Shown: in pieces, positions 14,829 through 21,913 of the stretch | Layout: every line of letters begins with the position of its first letter | How positions within the stretch are numbered: position 1 is the stretch's first letter | Origin: a virus | IMG/VR virus record: IMGVR_UViG_3300033145_001745 | Location: 1-33,121 of that record | DNA: 33,121 nucleotides | Strand: one strand, 5' to 3' | The notes under the pieces: model-generated | The model's input: the letters and a program-made list of their open reading frames with translations, nothing else | What the model was told of the DNA's origin: nothing | Database searches by the model: none | Made by a program: the position numbers and the translations under genes

Positions 14829-15269
14829 CTAAATGGTTTTTTGTTCGTCATAAAACAGGACTGAAAAACGCAGCCGGCAGGCCATTACGGTATTGCCGCC
14901 GATCTTAAATTGCGGATATGCCCGGCTTAAAAGCAGTAATTCCTGTGAGAAGTAATCTTCTTTCAGCCGTTCGACAAACAGATTTACGCGCTCATCAATC
15001 GCCTGATAAACGGTCTTCCGGGCAGCCCTGGTATCGTCGGAGCAATCAGCCAGAATATAAACCTCTGTGATCCGGCGATAAGGTGAAGTTGGGTATTCAT
15101 CCTGAGTAACAGGCTCATCCGTAATGCTGTCGGGATCAATCACAAAACAGGGATAGTCTTCCGAATCGTCAAACGGTTCGTCATGGACCGCTGCGAAAGC
15201 AGCATCTTCACCGACTTTCAGAGCCGCGGCAATCGCCAGTATATCGTCAATCCAGTCCTGAACATTCAC
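14829..15269 (-). CDS. Putative tail terminator/minor tail protein
   Basis: A 146-residue acidic protein. MNVQDWIDDILAIAAAL leads to a beta-alpha core (YPTSPYRRITEVYILADCSDD; ARKTVYQAIDERVNLFVERL) that ends in a beta strand, VMACRLRFSVLFYDEQ. Size, fold pattern and position after the tail-completion gene and before the tail tube genes match tail terminator proteins (Mu gp37, DUF1834, or lambda U type). No diagnostic motif is seen, so this rests mainly on order. Confidence 0.55.
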   Translation of the reverse strand: MNVQDWIDDILAIAAALKVGEDAAFAAVHDEPFDDSEDYPCFVIDPDSITDEPVTQDEYPTSPYRRITEVYILADCSDDTRAARKTVYQAIDERVNLFVERLKEDYFSQELLLLSRAYPQFKIGGNTVMACRLRFSVLFYDEQKTI

Positions 15270-15274
15270 AGCCG

Positions 15275-15763
15275 CTACTCCTTATAAAGTTTACTCACCT
15301 GAGCGCCAATCGACAATGTATCGCCTGCAGGCAGCGCAAGCGTAGCCCGAATTCGTCCATATTTAAATTTAGGCAAATCAGTTATCCTTTTTTCTCCGGT
15401 AGTTGTTTCTGCAGATGCAGCTGTAGAACTTGTTAAGGTGCCGAGCGCTCCATAATTTACCCAATATGTCTGATCATTTGACAGATCAAGTGTAAACGAA
15501 ACATTTGTAGAATCAGTATTCGCTCCTTCGGTTGCCCAAATAATGAAATTAATTTCCTCAGGGTATTGATACTGTCTTCCTTTTGTACCTCTCTCCGAAT
15601 ATGTAAAATCAAAGACATCTGACGTATCGGAACCGGTAGTGATTAATCCGGTCGATGATACGGAACCGCTGTTCCATTTCACCACATTGTAATCCCACAC
15701 CGCGCCAAATACAAGCAATAATGTAAATACCATTATTAACATGATGTTAAATAGTTTCTTCAT
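15275..15763 (-). CDS. Secreted-type beta-rich protein within the head-tail operon
   Basis: 162 residues with a clear signal peptide (MKKLFNIMLIMVFTLLLVFGA, residues 1-21, with cleavage likely near GA-VW). A beta-sandwich-like body follows (FDFTYSERGTKGRQY, SFTLDLSNDQTYWVNYGAL, KYGRIRATLALPAGDTLSIG) that looks like a phage decoration protein. AGGAGG precedes the ATG. A signal peptide on a virion gene is odd, since virions assemble in the cytoplasm. It may be an exported moron, or a virion protein that acquired a leader. Confidence 0.65.
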   Translation of the reverse strand: MKKLFNIMLIMVFTLLLVFGAVWDYNVVKWNSGSVSSTGLITTGSDTSDVFDFTYSERGTKGRQYQYPEEINFIIWATEGANTDSTNVSFTLDLSNDQTYWVNYGALGTLTSSTAASAETTTGEKRITDLPKFKYGRIRATLALPAGDTLSIGAQVSKLYKE

Positions 15764-15781
15764 TGGTCTATCCTCCTGAAT

Positions 15782-16252
15782 TTAAGTTGCTAATTGCATT
15801 TTCAGCCGCTCGGCAACTGTCCGGGCGATCTGATTTTGATACTGTTTGAATACAAAACTGAAAAAAGGTTTTGGCTTGGTCCCAACTTTGGAAATCTTGC
15901 GCCGCACCAGAAAGGTAACTTTCGGAACATCCTTGCCGCGAATGCCTAATTTCCGGATCACCCAGCGCTTGATCGGTCTCACCGGCGGCCAGTGCGGGCG
16001 GGTTCCCTGATGCACAAAAATAGCATACTTAATATTCGTGCCGGTGATTCCCATAATCTTATAAGCCTCACGGCGAACTTCCGACGTAATGGAATTCCGC
16101 AGGTAACCGGTGACATTAATATTGTTTTTCTGGAAATACTCCACAACTTTTCTTTCGATAAGATACATCCCTTCCAGTATCGCACTTTCCGTGGCTGCCA
16201 GTATCCTGCTCATGTTTTCATCAAACGTATTGATATTGGATTTTACGGTCAT
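15782..16252 (-). CDS. HK97 gp10-like tail completion protein
   Basis: 156 residues. The signature is YAIFVHQGTRPHWPPVRPIKRWV (about 76-98), a variant of the HK97 gp10/tail-completion motif, followed by KPKPFFSFVFKQYQNQIARTVAERL, the usual C-terminal helix. It overlaps the upstream connector gene by ATGA. The family joins tail to head or acts in tail closure. Confidence 0.75.
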   Translation of the reverse strand: MTVKSNINTFDENMSRILAATESAILEGMYLIERKVVEYFQKNNINVTGYLRNSITSEVRREAYKIMGITGTNIKYAIFVHQGTRPHWPPVRPIKRWVIRKLGIRGKDVPKVTFLVRRKISKVGTKPKPFFSFVFKQYQNQIARTVAERLKMQLAT

Positions 16253-16734
16253 GAGACAGTCTCCAATACGCTTTCTGTGGGATCACCGATTGCGATTATA
16301 GAAAAACCGCCACCCACATCCAGAATGTCATCCGCCTGAGAGTCCTCATCGGTATCCGGTTCCGGTAGATATTCCGCCAGAAGTTCCATCGCCATTTCCG
16401 CGAAGTGCGCGGAGATGTTTTTCAGTTCATTAAAATCAAGCAGGTCTTGCCGGTTATCTGCAAATCCGGTACTTCCTACTAAGCCGCCGACTTTCCCGGG
16501 CTTCAGGCCCAAAACCGGTATGGCATAATGCAGCGCCATATAGGCTTCAGCCAGCGAACAGCGTGTCTTGCGGTCCGTATCGGTTTCCGCCTCGATGGTC
16601 TCGTACAGCGTGTCGCCCAGTAGAGCGCGAACCCGACGCTCGGCGTTGATCAGATGCTTCACCAACTTCGCCGTGTCCAGATTGGCCGGTAGATTACCGG
16701 CCTGGATGATCTCGCTATTCGTGGTCAGACTCAT
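16249..16734 (-). CDS. Head-tail connector/adaptor-like protein
   Basis: 161 residues, mostly helical at the start. LVKHLINAERRVRALLGDTLYETI (about 24-47) and SLAEAYMALHYAIPVLGLKPG are typical of gp6-like head-tail adaptor/DnaT-like connector proteins, which form a ring under the portal. It is located between capsid genes and the tail-completion gene, three bases after its neighbour. The acidic C-terminal tail is phage-specific. Mu gp36 is the positional equivalent. Confidence 0.6.
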   Translation of the reverse strand: MSLTTNSEIIQAGNLPANLDTAKLVKHLINAERRVRALLGDTLYETIEAETDTDRKTRCSLAEAYMALHYAIPVLGLKPGKVGGLVGSTGFADNRQDLLDFNELKNISAHFAEMAMELLAEYLPEPDTDEDSQADDILDVGGGFSIIAIGDPTESVLETVS

Positions 16735-16737
16735 AAC

Positions 16738-17049
16738 TTATTTCTTCTCCGGCGCCGCTTCTTTCAGTTTCGCGATCTCTTTTTCAAGAGCCTCGATTTT
16801 TTTCTGCTGTTTGGAATTGATCTTCTGCAGGTCAGCGACTTTCTTTTCCAGCGCGGCCTTGGCAATCTCAAGAGCCTTTAACTCATTTACCGGCTTCTCC
16901 GGCTTTTTGTATTTTTCAAAATACGCCCGCAGCCGTTTCGGCAGCACATTGAGTTCTTCTTTGCCGATGATTTCGCCTTTCCGGATCACAGTTCCATCAA
17001 AACGGATTGAGCCTTTGCCAACTAAAACGAATTGTTTTTCTTCTGCCAT
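16738..17049 (-). CDS. Small head protein with coiled coil (Mu gp35-like position)
   Basis: 103 residues. A short beta N-terminus (FVLVGKGSIRFDGTVIRKGEI, about 7-27) is followed by a long basic/acidic coiled coil (LEIAKAALEKKVADLQKINSKQQKKIEALEKEIAKL, about 61-96). GGAGGATGTC precedes the ATG. It directly follows the major capsid gene, where Mu-like phages have gp35-type proteins. The function is not known. Confidence 0.6.
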   Translation of the reverse strand: MAEEKQFVLVGKGSIRFDGTVIRKGEIIGKEELNVLPKRLRAYFEKYKKPEKPVNELKALEIAKAALEKKVADLQKINSKQQKKIEALEKEIAKLKEAAPEKK

Positions 17050-17186
17050 GACATCCTCCCGGATTTTAAATTGCGTTTTAAGGTATTTAACACCTGTTTA
17101 AATTTGATTTTCTCATGCTTTCAAGTACCGGAAATAACGGCGCGTTGGATTTAGCCCTCAGCGCCGCTCTAATCGGGTTTTTTCAA

Positions 17187-18140
17187 TTAAGCCGGCGAAC
17201 CAAGCGCAACGGCGTCCGGTACAAGAATCGTATTATCGAATTCAGCGGTGATGGTCACTTCCACTTTCCGCTGCCGGTTGTAAACATCCCGGCCGATTTC
17301 CATATCTTGCCCGAAACCGGCAACCAGATTCTCTTTCAGGGTTAGCATAATATACTCATTGCCGTCATGGTTCATGCCGAAAACCGGAATTACGTCAATA
17401 TCCAGATATTTATGATACTTTCTATTACCGGCTCCGCCGAACAGAACCAGATCGCCTCCGGCGGTCTGACGGGCGCCGATCTGACGGGCGTAACCGTCAT
17501 TCACATTCGCGCTGACAAAGAATGCCAGTTCGTCGCGCTGATCGCGGTAATCGGAAGGCAGCGCATCCATCATGTCCGGAAAAACTTCACCGACATAATC
17601 CTCACTATTGATCACAACATCATGAACGTCCGCATCAGCCAGGGCTTTTGCCACAAACCCGTCACGACAACGCAGGGCTTTGTTTTTCCGCGTATCAGCC
17701 GCCAGCGAAGTATCGCCGCGGAACAGCGTCATAACAAGGTCCTTACCGTAACGCTTGGCGAAGATCTTATTCAGGTCCTCATTTAGGCTTGTGCCGCGAA
17801 TGTTCTTGCGGAGGTATGAAAAAGTGAGGTCGAATGCCAGCAATACTTCAACCGGGGTTAATGTCTTTTTCGAAATGGTCGGGGTCACGACATCGGCGTC
17901 CGCCGGGGCTGTGCCTTCACTGGCCAGCACCATAGCCGGGTCACCCAGCGCCCAGGGGAATAGTTCCAGGGATTTGACAATGTCGGTTTCTACTCTGATT
18001 TCCTGCAGAACCCCTGTTGCCTCGATAGTCATATCGATGAATTCGCGCACCTGCTGCGGCGAAATCTGACCTTCCATAGATGTCGAAATTGCAGACTTGA
18101 ACAATTCGACAATCTGCTCGTTGGTTAGTGTCTGGTTCAT
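17187..18140 (-). CDS. Major capsid protein (HK97-fold)
   Basis: 317 residues from the ATG with GAAAGGAAATATC before it. A TTG five codons upstream is also in frame but has no site. The chain has an N-terminal helical arm (IVELFKSAISTSMEGQISPQQVREF), a core with LFPWALGDPAM, TPVEVLLAFDLTFSYLRKNIRG and RDELAFFVSANVNDGYARQ, and an A-domain-like FGMNHDGNEYIMLTLKENLVAGFG. It follows the protease/scaffold gene directly and precedes connectors, the standard HK97-type order. The short helical N-terminus could be a delta domain, but no cleavage site is obvious. Confidence 0.85.
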   Translation of the reverse strand: MNQTLTNEQIVELFKSAISTSMEGQISPQQVREFIDMTIEATGVLQEIRVETDIVKSLELFPWALGDPAMVLASEGTAPADADVVTPTISKKTLTPVEVLLAFDLTFSYLRKNIRGTSLNEDLNKIFAKRYGKDLVMTLFRGDTSLAADTRKNKALRCRDGFVAKALADADVHDVVINSEDYVGEVFPDMMDALPSDYRDQRDELAFFVSANVNDGYARQIGARQTAGGDLVLFGGAGNRKYHKYLDIDVIPVFGMNHDGNEYIMLTLKENLVAGFGQDMEIGRDVYNRQRKVEVTITAEFDNTILVPDAVALGSPA

Positions 18141-18177
18141 GATATTTCCTTTCAAAATTTTTTAGATTAAAGGAAGA

Positions 18178-18450
18178 CTAAACTAAAGGAAGACCTTTTT
18201 TGTCTGTCTTCTCAATTTCATTCTCTTTCTCCTGAGCGCTGCCCGGAGTGGCTTTTTCAAGCTTCTCGATCCGTTCAATCACCTCTTTCAAGGTCGGTTC
18301 TGCGGATTCACCTTCGCCTTTCTTAACAGGCGCGGGCTGCGGTTCCGGTTCCGGATCGGCAGGCTTCAGGTTCTTTTTAATTTCCTCAATCGTATTGGCG
18401 ACCGGTTTGATAGCGTCGTCAATCATCTTCTGAATTTCTTTGGTTTCCAT
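18178..18450 (-). CDS. Nested scaffold protein (internal start in the protease gene)
   Basis: Inside the protease gene at codon 291 an ATG (18448..18450) is preceded by AGGAGG at a spacing of five to six bases, a stronger site than that of the full gene. It would give a separate 90-residue protein, METKEIQKMIDDAIKPV..., comprising the acidic/Pro-rich tail and terminal coiled coil. Lambda C/Nu3 and Mu I/Z make scaffold this way from in-frame internal starts, and here the product lies just before the capsid gene. The site is seen directly; the role is inference. Confidence 0.65.
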   Translation of the reverse strand: METKEIQKMIDDAIKPVANTIEEIKKNLKPADPEPEPQPAPVKKGEGESAEPTLKEVIERIEKLEKATPGSAQEKENEIEKTDKKGLPLV

Positions 18451-19320
18451 GTCAGCCTCCTGACTTTTATTAGTGTTAACGCCCTCAGTGAAAGTCTGGA
18501 GGGCTTTCGACAATGTTTGTATCTGCTCAATTATCTCCGGGTTCATCACCGGCTTAATCTCCTTGGCAAGATCAACGGTCTGCAACTTTTCCCGGAACTG
18601 CTCAACCTGAAGGAAAATCTGCTCTTTGGCTTCGTCTTTGGTGATAGTCCCATACTGCATATTGTCCAGTACTTTCCAGATCGAATCCGTCAGGGCGTAA
18701 TAGAGCGCCCAGAGCTGCTCCTTCGCATAATCGGAATTGAAATCTTTCTGTATCTTGGTCTTGAAAAAATTAACAAGATTTTCAAACGCCTTCATGACCG
18801 TCCCCTTTGAACTTTGAACTTTAAAATTTGAACTTTTCTCAACTACTTCCGCCGTCCCCGCCATACTTAGACCTTTGATTTCACCAGACTTGATCAGTGC
18901 CCAGGTCTCGGCGTTCTCAATCTTAATACCTACCGCCCAGGAACCGGTCGGCTCATCACCGAAAAGCGGGTCCCCGGATTTCGTAATCCAGGACTCCGCC
19001 ACAAATCCCTCGTCCGCAACAAAGTCATGCTGCTGGTCCACATTGTTGGTGCGGCCGTTCTTCATAAATTTGTACGCCATTTTCTCAATGGCTTCCGCCG
19101 TGGCAAAATCACCATCTGTATCAACCTCGCCGGGCGAATAGACAATCCCGAAGACCATCTGCTTTTCGTCATCGGTCTTTAAAATTTTGAATGTTTTATT
19201 CAGGGTGAGTTCGCCGGGCTGTTTGGTGGCTTTCCAGATCACAACTTTTTGATTCGCCCCGGCTTTGACCAGACTGATAAAGGTGATATCGGCGTCTAAT
19301 ATTTCTCGTTTCGGTTCCAT
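18178..19320 (-). CDS. XkdF-like prohead serine protease fused to scaffold
   Basis: 380 residues. The N-terminal domain (about 1-165) is the XkdF type of phage protease: FGIVYSPGEVDTDGDFATAEAIEK, QQHDF with His98, GSWAVGIKIENAETW, and GLSMAGTA with Ser152 as the likely nucleophile. A long helical, charged region follows (165-300) and then a Pro/Glu-rich tail with a final coiled coil (PTLKEVIERIEKLEKA). The C-terminal part acts as scaffold. It is the first gene after a strong terminator and its ATG has no clear ribosome site. It processes the prohead during assembly. Confidence 0.85.
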   Translation of the reverse strand: MEPKREILDADITFISLVKAGANQKVVIWKATKQPGELTLNKTFKILKTDDEKQMVFGIVYSPGEVDTDGDFATAEAIEKMAYKFMKNGRTNNVDQQHDFVADEGFVAESWITKSGDPLFGDEPTGSWAVGIKIENAETWALIKSGEIKGLSMAGTAEVVEKSSNFKVQSSKGTVMKAFENLVNFFKTKIQKDFNSDYAKEQLWALYYALTDSIWKVLDNMQYGTITKDEAKEQIFLQVEQFREKLQTVDLAKEIKPVMNPEIIEQIQTLSKALQTFTEGVNTNKSQEADMETKEIQKMIDDAIKPVANTIEEIKKNLKPADPEPEPQPAPVKKGEGESAEPTLKEVIERIEKLEKATPGSAQEKENEIEKTDKKGLPLV

Positions 19321-19375
19321 GACATAATGAAATTGCGGGAAATGTCAATAAAAAAAAAGATACATGACACAATAT

Positions 19376-19404
19376 ATAGTATTTAGGAATACAAAATATT
19401 GTAA
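19376..19404 (-). promoter_or_regulatory. Possible promoter for the late capsid operon
   Basis: On the minus strand TTACAA (19399..19404) and TACTAT (19376..19381) are 17 bp apart, just downstream of the bidirectional terminator and upstream of the protease gene. The match to consensus is weak, and a late activator may be needed. It is proposed mainly because transcription must restart after the terminator. Confidence 0.3.
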
Positions 19405-19410
19405 TATATA

Positions 19411-19441
19411 AAAAAAGCCCCGGCGAATCGGGGCTTTTTTA
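19411..19441. terminator. Bidirectional rho-independent terminator
   Basis: AAGCCCCG (with preceding A run) pairs with CGGGGCTT (with following T run) around the loop GCGAAT. A-rich and T-rich flanks exist on both strands, so it can stop transcription in either direction. It separates the early/packaging operon from the capsid/tail operon. Confidence 0.85.
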
Positions 19442-19520
19442 TTACTTCTACAATAAATCGCTTGAAGTCGTAATCATGAATCACCGCGATCGGTTTATTG
19501 AAATCACAATCGATATATAT
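19420..19520 (-). pseudogene. Degenerate 3' copy of the small gene at 19853..20041
   Basis: Directly after the stop of the 19524 gene and in its frame, the minus strand reads IDCDFNKPIAVIHDYDFKRFIVEVI. This mirrors IDNDFSKPVAVVYDHDFRRFIIESI of the 62-residue gene 340 bp upstream. DNA similarity is visible by eye between about 19450..19515 and 19920..19985. There is no start codon and the copy runs into the terminator stem, so it looks like a leftover of a tandem duplication. Confidence 0.6.
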
Positions 19521-19523
19521 ATA

Positions 19524-19826
19524 TTATAAACCTAACTGCTTTTTCAGTAATTCGGCTTCTTCTTTTATCTCTTTCAAATCTTTGTAAGTCTCTTTGCTTC
19601 GAGCCATTCCAGTTTCTACTTTTTTAATAAATTTATCTGCAATTAAAATCGATTGTTGCACATTAGTTTTGGTGCTTTTTTGCCGTTCGCTTTCTGTTTT
19701 GCTAACTTTATTATATAATCTATCAAATATGTCGTATTTTTTGTTACTTTTTGTTATTTCCATTCCTTTCCATAAAAGCCACATTAAAGCATCTTTTTCG
19801 CTATCTTTAAATTTTAATGTATTCAT
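19524..19826 (-). CDS. Small helical protein of unknown function
   Basis: About 100 residues from ATG 19826; a GTG three codons earlier (19835) is also possible. The chain is helical and charged: ALMWLLWKGMEITKSNKKYDIFDRLYNKV, then KFIKKVETGMARSKETYKDLKEIKEEAELLKKQLGL, a likely coiled coil at the end. It sits between two copies of a small gene in a region between head morphogenesis and protease genes that looks like a cargo insertion. No family is recognised. Confidence 0.6.
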   Translation of the reverse strand: MNTLKFKDSEKDALMWLLWKGMEITKSNKKYDIFDRLYNKVSKTESERQKSTKTNVQQSILIADKFIKKVETGMARSKETYKDLKEIKEEAELLKKQLGL

Positions 19827-19852
19827 ATCGCTCACTAATTTAAGTTATTAAT

Positions 19853-20041
19853 TCAAAGTTTCTCAATCATATCTCTAACCATCTTTTTCAGTTCCGGATC
19901 ATCCTGGATTGATTCAATAATGAACCGCCTAAAATCATGATCATAGACCACCGCCACCGGCTTACTGAAATCATTGTCGATATATATGATATGGATTATA
20001 TACCCTTCAACTGTTTTCGCTGTAGTCTGATATAGCATCAT
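19853..20041 (-). CDS. Small acidic protein with partial duplicate downstream
   Basis: 62 residues starting MMLYQTTAKTVEGYIIHIIYIDND (GAGAGA before the ATG). An upstream start at 20137 would overlap the Zn-ribbon gene deeply and looks unlikely. The core IDNDFSKPVAVVYDHDFRRFIIESIQDDPELKKMV is repeated, degenerate, at 19420..19520. It overlaps the end of the preceding gene by 35 bp. The function is unknown. Confidence 0.5.
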   Translation of the reverse strand: MMLYQTTAKTVEGYIIHIIYIDNDFSKPVAVVYDHDFRRFIIESIQDDPELKKMVRDMIEKL

Positions 20042-20246
20042 TCTCTCTATTTCTACTTCTTTCCACCCAGTCAGGGATCGGGGATTTTTCACCGTTACTA
20101 ATTTTTTCAAGCGACGTGAACCGCAACGAGCATTCACGATTAAGACATTGATATACTCGTATCACCCGTAAAACATCATCAACAACCTCCGACCTGCTAT
20201 CCACGACGGTTAGTTTATTCATCTTACATGACGGACATTTCTTCAT
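20007..20246 (-). CDS. Small zinc-ribbon protein resembling the NrdR N-terminus
   Basis: 79 residues. Residues 1-46 (MKKCPSCK, LTVVDSRSEV, VIRVYQCLNREC, RFTSLEKI) follow the N-terminal zinc ribbon of NrdR (CPxC...VVDSR...RRRxC..C..RFTTYE) with four Cys placed to bind zinc. The ATP-cone that completes NrdR (about 150 residues) is absent. GAGGGG lies before the chosen ATG, one base after the upstream stop. It may bind nucleic acid in phage regulation, like Ogr/Com-type zinc proteins. Binding partner unknown. Confidence 0.65.
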   Translation of the reverse strand: MKKCPSCKMNKLTVVDSRSEVVDDVLRVIRVYQCLNRECSLRFTSLEKISNGEKSPIPDWVERSRNRENDAISDYSENS

Positions 20247-20247
20247 A

Positions 20248-21207
20248 TTACCCCTCACTTACAATCGTTCTCGTCCGGCAGCGAAAATGGTAAGGCGGTA
20301 ACTCCATCCCTGCCGGCAGGTCTTCCGTGGCGACGTCGGCCATCTTCTCCGCGCCGGCGGCTTCGGCAATCTGTTCCGGCGTCCGCCAGGGTGCGATCTC
20401 TTTCACTTCCTCCGGATCGGCGGCATTAATGATCGCGTCCCTCAGACCAACCGCCCGCTCAACTTCAAAGATCCGCCCGTTCATTTCGATACAAATCGGC
20501 GATGTCCGATCATCGATAACGGCCACGATCTCATAGCGTGTGATATTCGCCTTGACATATCCTTCAACCCGCCCCATCTCCCGGCTGCGGGTCACGACAT
20601 GATTCGCAAAACCTTCCCAGTATTGCGAGCCGTATTTCTGTAATTTATCGGACAGTTCCTGTTCGAAAAGTTTCCCTGCTTCGGTCTTACTGAGCCCCTG
20701 CGCGATAATCTCATTGCCGATTTTCTGCACCGATTGATAGAGATTGTTGCCGTAGTTTTCGCCAACCCAGTAGATATTATGCTGATTTAATACCTTCAGC
20801 GCTTTTTTGTCAACCAAATTAAAAGACGCCGTGGCATTTAGAACCTGCTCCTGCCCGGTAGTATAGGATTTGAGGTGAAATTCATATAATGGAGCTCCAA
20901 CTTTAGCAGCGTATTCCGCGCCGAGTTTTGCTTCCAGCGCCGTCTGAACCGCTTCAAGATCGTCGTGATTTATATTTGCCTGCCCGACCAAATTACGGAT
21001 GGCATCCTCAATAGCCTCCTTACTCGAGGGTTCCCATTCCTGCAGGAGAGCGTCCTTCAGTTCCATTACATAGGAATCAAATTCATCGATTTTCAGAATG
21101 CCGACATCTTTCAGAAAAAGGTCTGCCTGGTCCTTCAGCACCGTCAACGGCCCGCAGCACTTCAGGTCATCGGTCTCCCAGTTGTAATTATGCAGATATT
21201 CAGCCAT
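20248..21207 (-). CDS. Mu F-like minor head/head morphogenesis protein
   Basis: 319 residues. The C-terminal half has the SPP1 gp7/Mu F signature: HVVTRSREMGRVEGYVKANI, then YEIVAVIDDRTSPICIEMNGRIFEV (about 225-250), and the closing LPPYHFRCRTRTIV (about 303-316). The N-terminal half is helical. These proteins bind the portal and DNA inside the head and act in packaging and ejection. It sits downstream of the portal as usual, but three small genes separate them. Confidence 0.88.
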   Translation of the reverse strand: MAEYLHNYNWETDDLKCCGPLTVLKDQADLFLKDVGILKIDEFDSYVMELKDALLQEWEPSSKEAIEDAIRNLVGQANINHDDLEAVQTALEAKLGAEYAAKVGAPLYEFHLKSYTTGQEQVLNATASFNLVDKKALKVLNQHNIYWVGENYGNNLYQSVQKIGNEIIAQGLSKTEAGKLFEQELSDKLQKYGSQYWEGFANHVVTRSREMGRVEGYVKANITRYEIVAVIDDRTSPICIEMNGRIFEVERAVGLRDAIINAADPEEVKEIAPWRTPEQIAEAAGAEKMADVATEDLPAGMELPPYHFRCRTRTIVSEG

Positions 21208-21213
21208 CGCTAT

Positions 21214-21441
21214 TTATGCTCTTTGGATTTTTTCAATCAGCCCGGCGATCAGCCACAGCGGCGATGTTATTATGATAGAGGCAAAAAACCCGATCAGCAT
21301 CAACGCCCAAATCGCCAGCCCGGCAAGCGTGCCGAGAAAAGAACCTTTGTAATAATATGCACAACCGTCACAGTTCTCCGGCGACCTGCCGGGGCATCTG
21401 TAACCGTCTTCCGGGCGTAATATACAGTTGGAATTCAACAT
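21214..21441 (-). CDS. Small membrane protein with N-terminal Cys cluster
   Basis: 75 residues. Cys6, Cys16, Cys24 and Cys27 (CILRPEDGYRCPGRSPENCDGC) form a possible metal or disulfide site. Then come one or two transmembrane helices (FLGTLAGLAIWALMLIGFFAS and ITSPLWLIAGLI). AAAGGA precedes the ATG. It is paired with another membrane protein between portal and head genes, so it is probably not structural. No family is recognised. Confidence 0.6.
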   Translation of the reverse strand: MLNSNCILRPEDGYRCPGRSPENCDGCAYYYKGSFLGTLAGLAIWALMLIGFFASIIITSPLWLIAGLIEKIQRA

Positions 21442-21456
21442 AACGTAAGTCCTTTA

Positions 21457-21738
21457 TTAAACATAATTTAAATAGGCTAACCCCAGATAAAGACCAATAC
21501 CCGCGGCGTCCATTACAATATCCATAATGTCCGCGCCCCGAGGATCAAAAACAGATGATAACCATCCCGGCAACTCATATTTAAAACAGGAATACGCATA
21601 ATCCAGAAACTCCCAGTAAATCCCGAACACAAGAACTATTAACCATGACTGAATAACGGTCATCAGAAAATAACAGCCCAGCAGATGTACGGCGCTCCAG
21701 GCGTCGATCCCGCGATTCAATTCGATTTTCTGTGGCAT
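21457..21738 (-). CDS. Small polytopic membrane protein, VanZ/DUF2279-like pattern
   Basis: 93 residues from MPQKIELNRG. This ATG has GAGGAAATC before it, better than the ATG six codons earlier. Hydrophobic helices at about 15-45 are interrupted by the WEFLD motif. The sequence FDPRGADIMDIVMDAAGIGLYLGLAYL gives a second hydrophobic block. The WE..D...D.RG...D...N/A.G pattern resembles VanZ-like/DUF2279 membrane proteins found in phages. The function is not known; lysis or exclusion would fit. Confidence 0.6.
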   Translation of the reverse strand: MPQKIELNRGIDAWSAVHLLGCYFLMTVIQSWLIVLVFGIYWEFLDYAYSCFKYELPGWLSSVFDPRGADIMDIVMDAAGIGLYLGLAYLNYV

Positions 21739-21745
21739 GATTTCC

Positions 21746-21913
21746 TCACTTTTCATTTACGCTTTTAATTATCAGCGAAACGCCCTTGATTTCGCCTCTG
21801 CGGCTGATTTTATAATCCCAGTCATCCACATATTCACCAGGCTTTAATTCCGTTTTAACTGCCTTTTTAAGGGCCTGTAACAGTTCCGATTTGTTCATAT
21901 TTATAATTCTCAT
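21746..21913 (-). CDS. Small protein downstream of the portal gene (55 aa)
   Basis: ATG at 21911..21913 overlaps the portal stop as ATGA, with GAGGCG upstream; a second ATG at 21898 is in frame. The product reads MNKSELLQALKKAVKTELKPGEYVDDWDYKISRRGEIKGVSLIIKS after a short leader. It looks like a helix plus a beta hairpin. Coupling to the portal and a clean stop support it as a real gene. Function unknown. Confidence 0.6.
   Translation of the reverse strand: MRIINMNKSELLQALKKAVKTELKPGEYVDDWDYKISRRGEIKGVSLIIKSVNEK

Noticed and set aside
17050-17186. Gap after the capsid gene
   Set aside because: Only a nine-codon frame and a weak CGGCGC/GCGCCG hairpin without a T tract were seen; not enough to call a gene or terminator.
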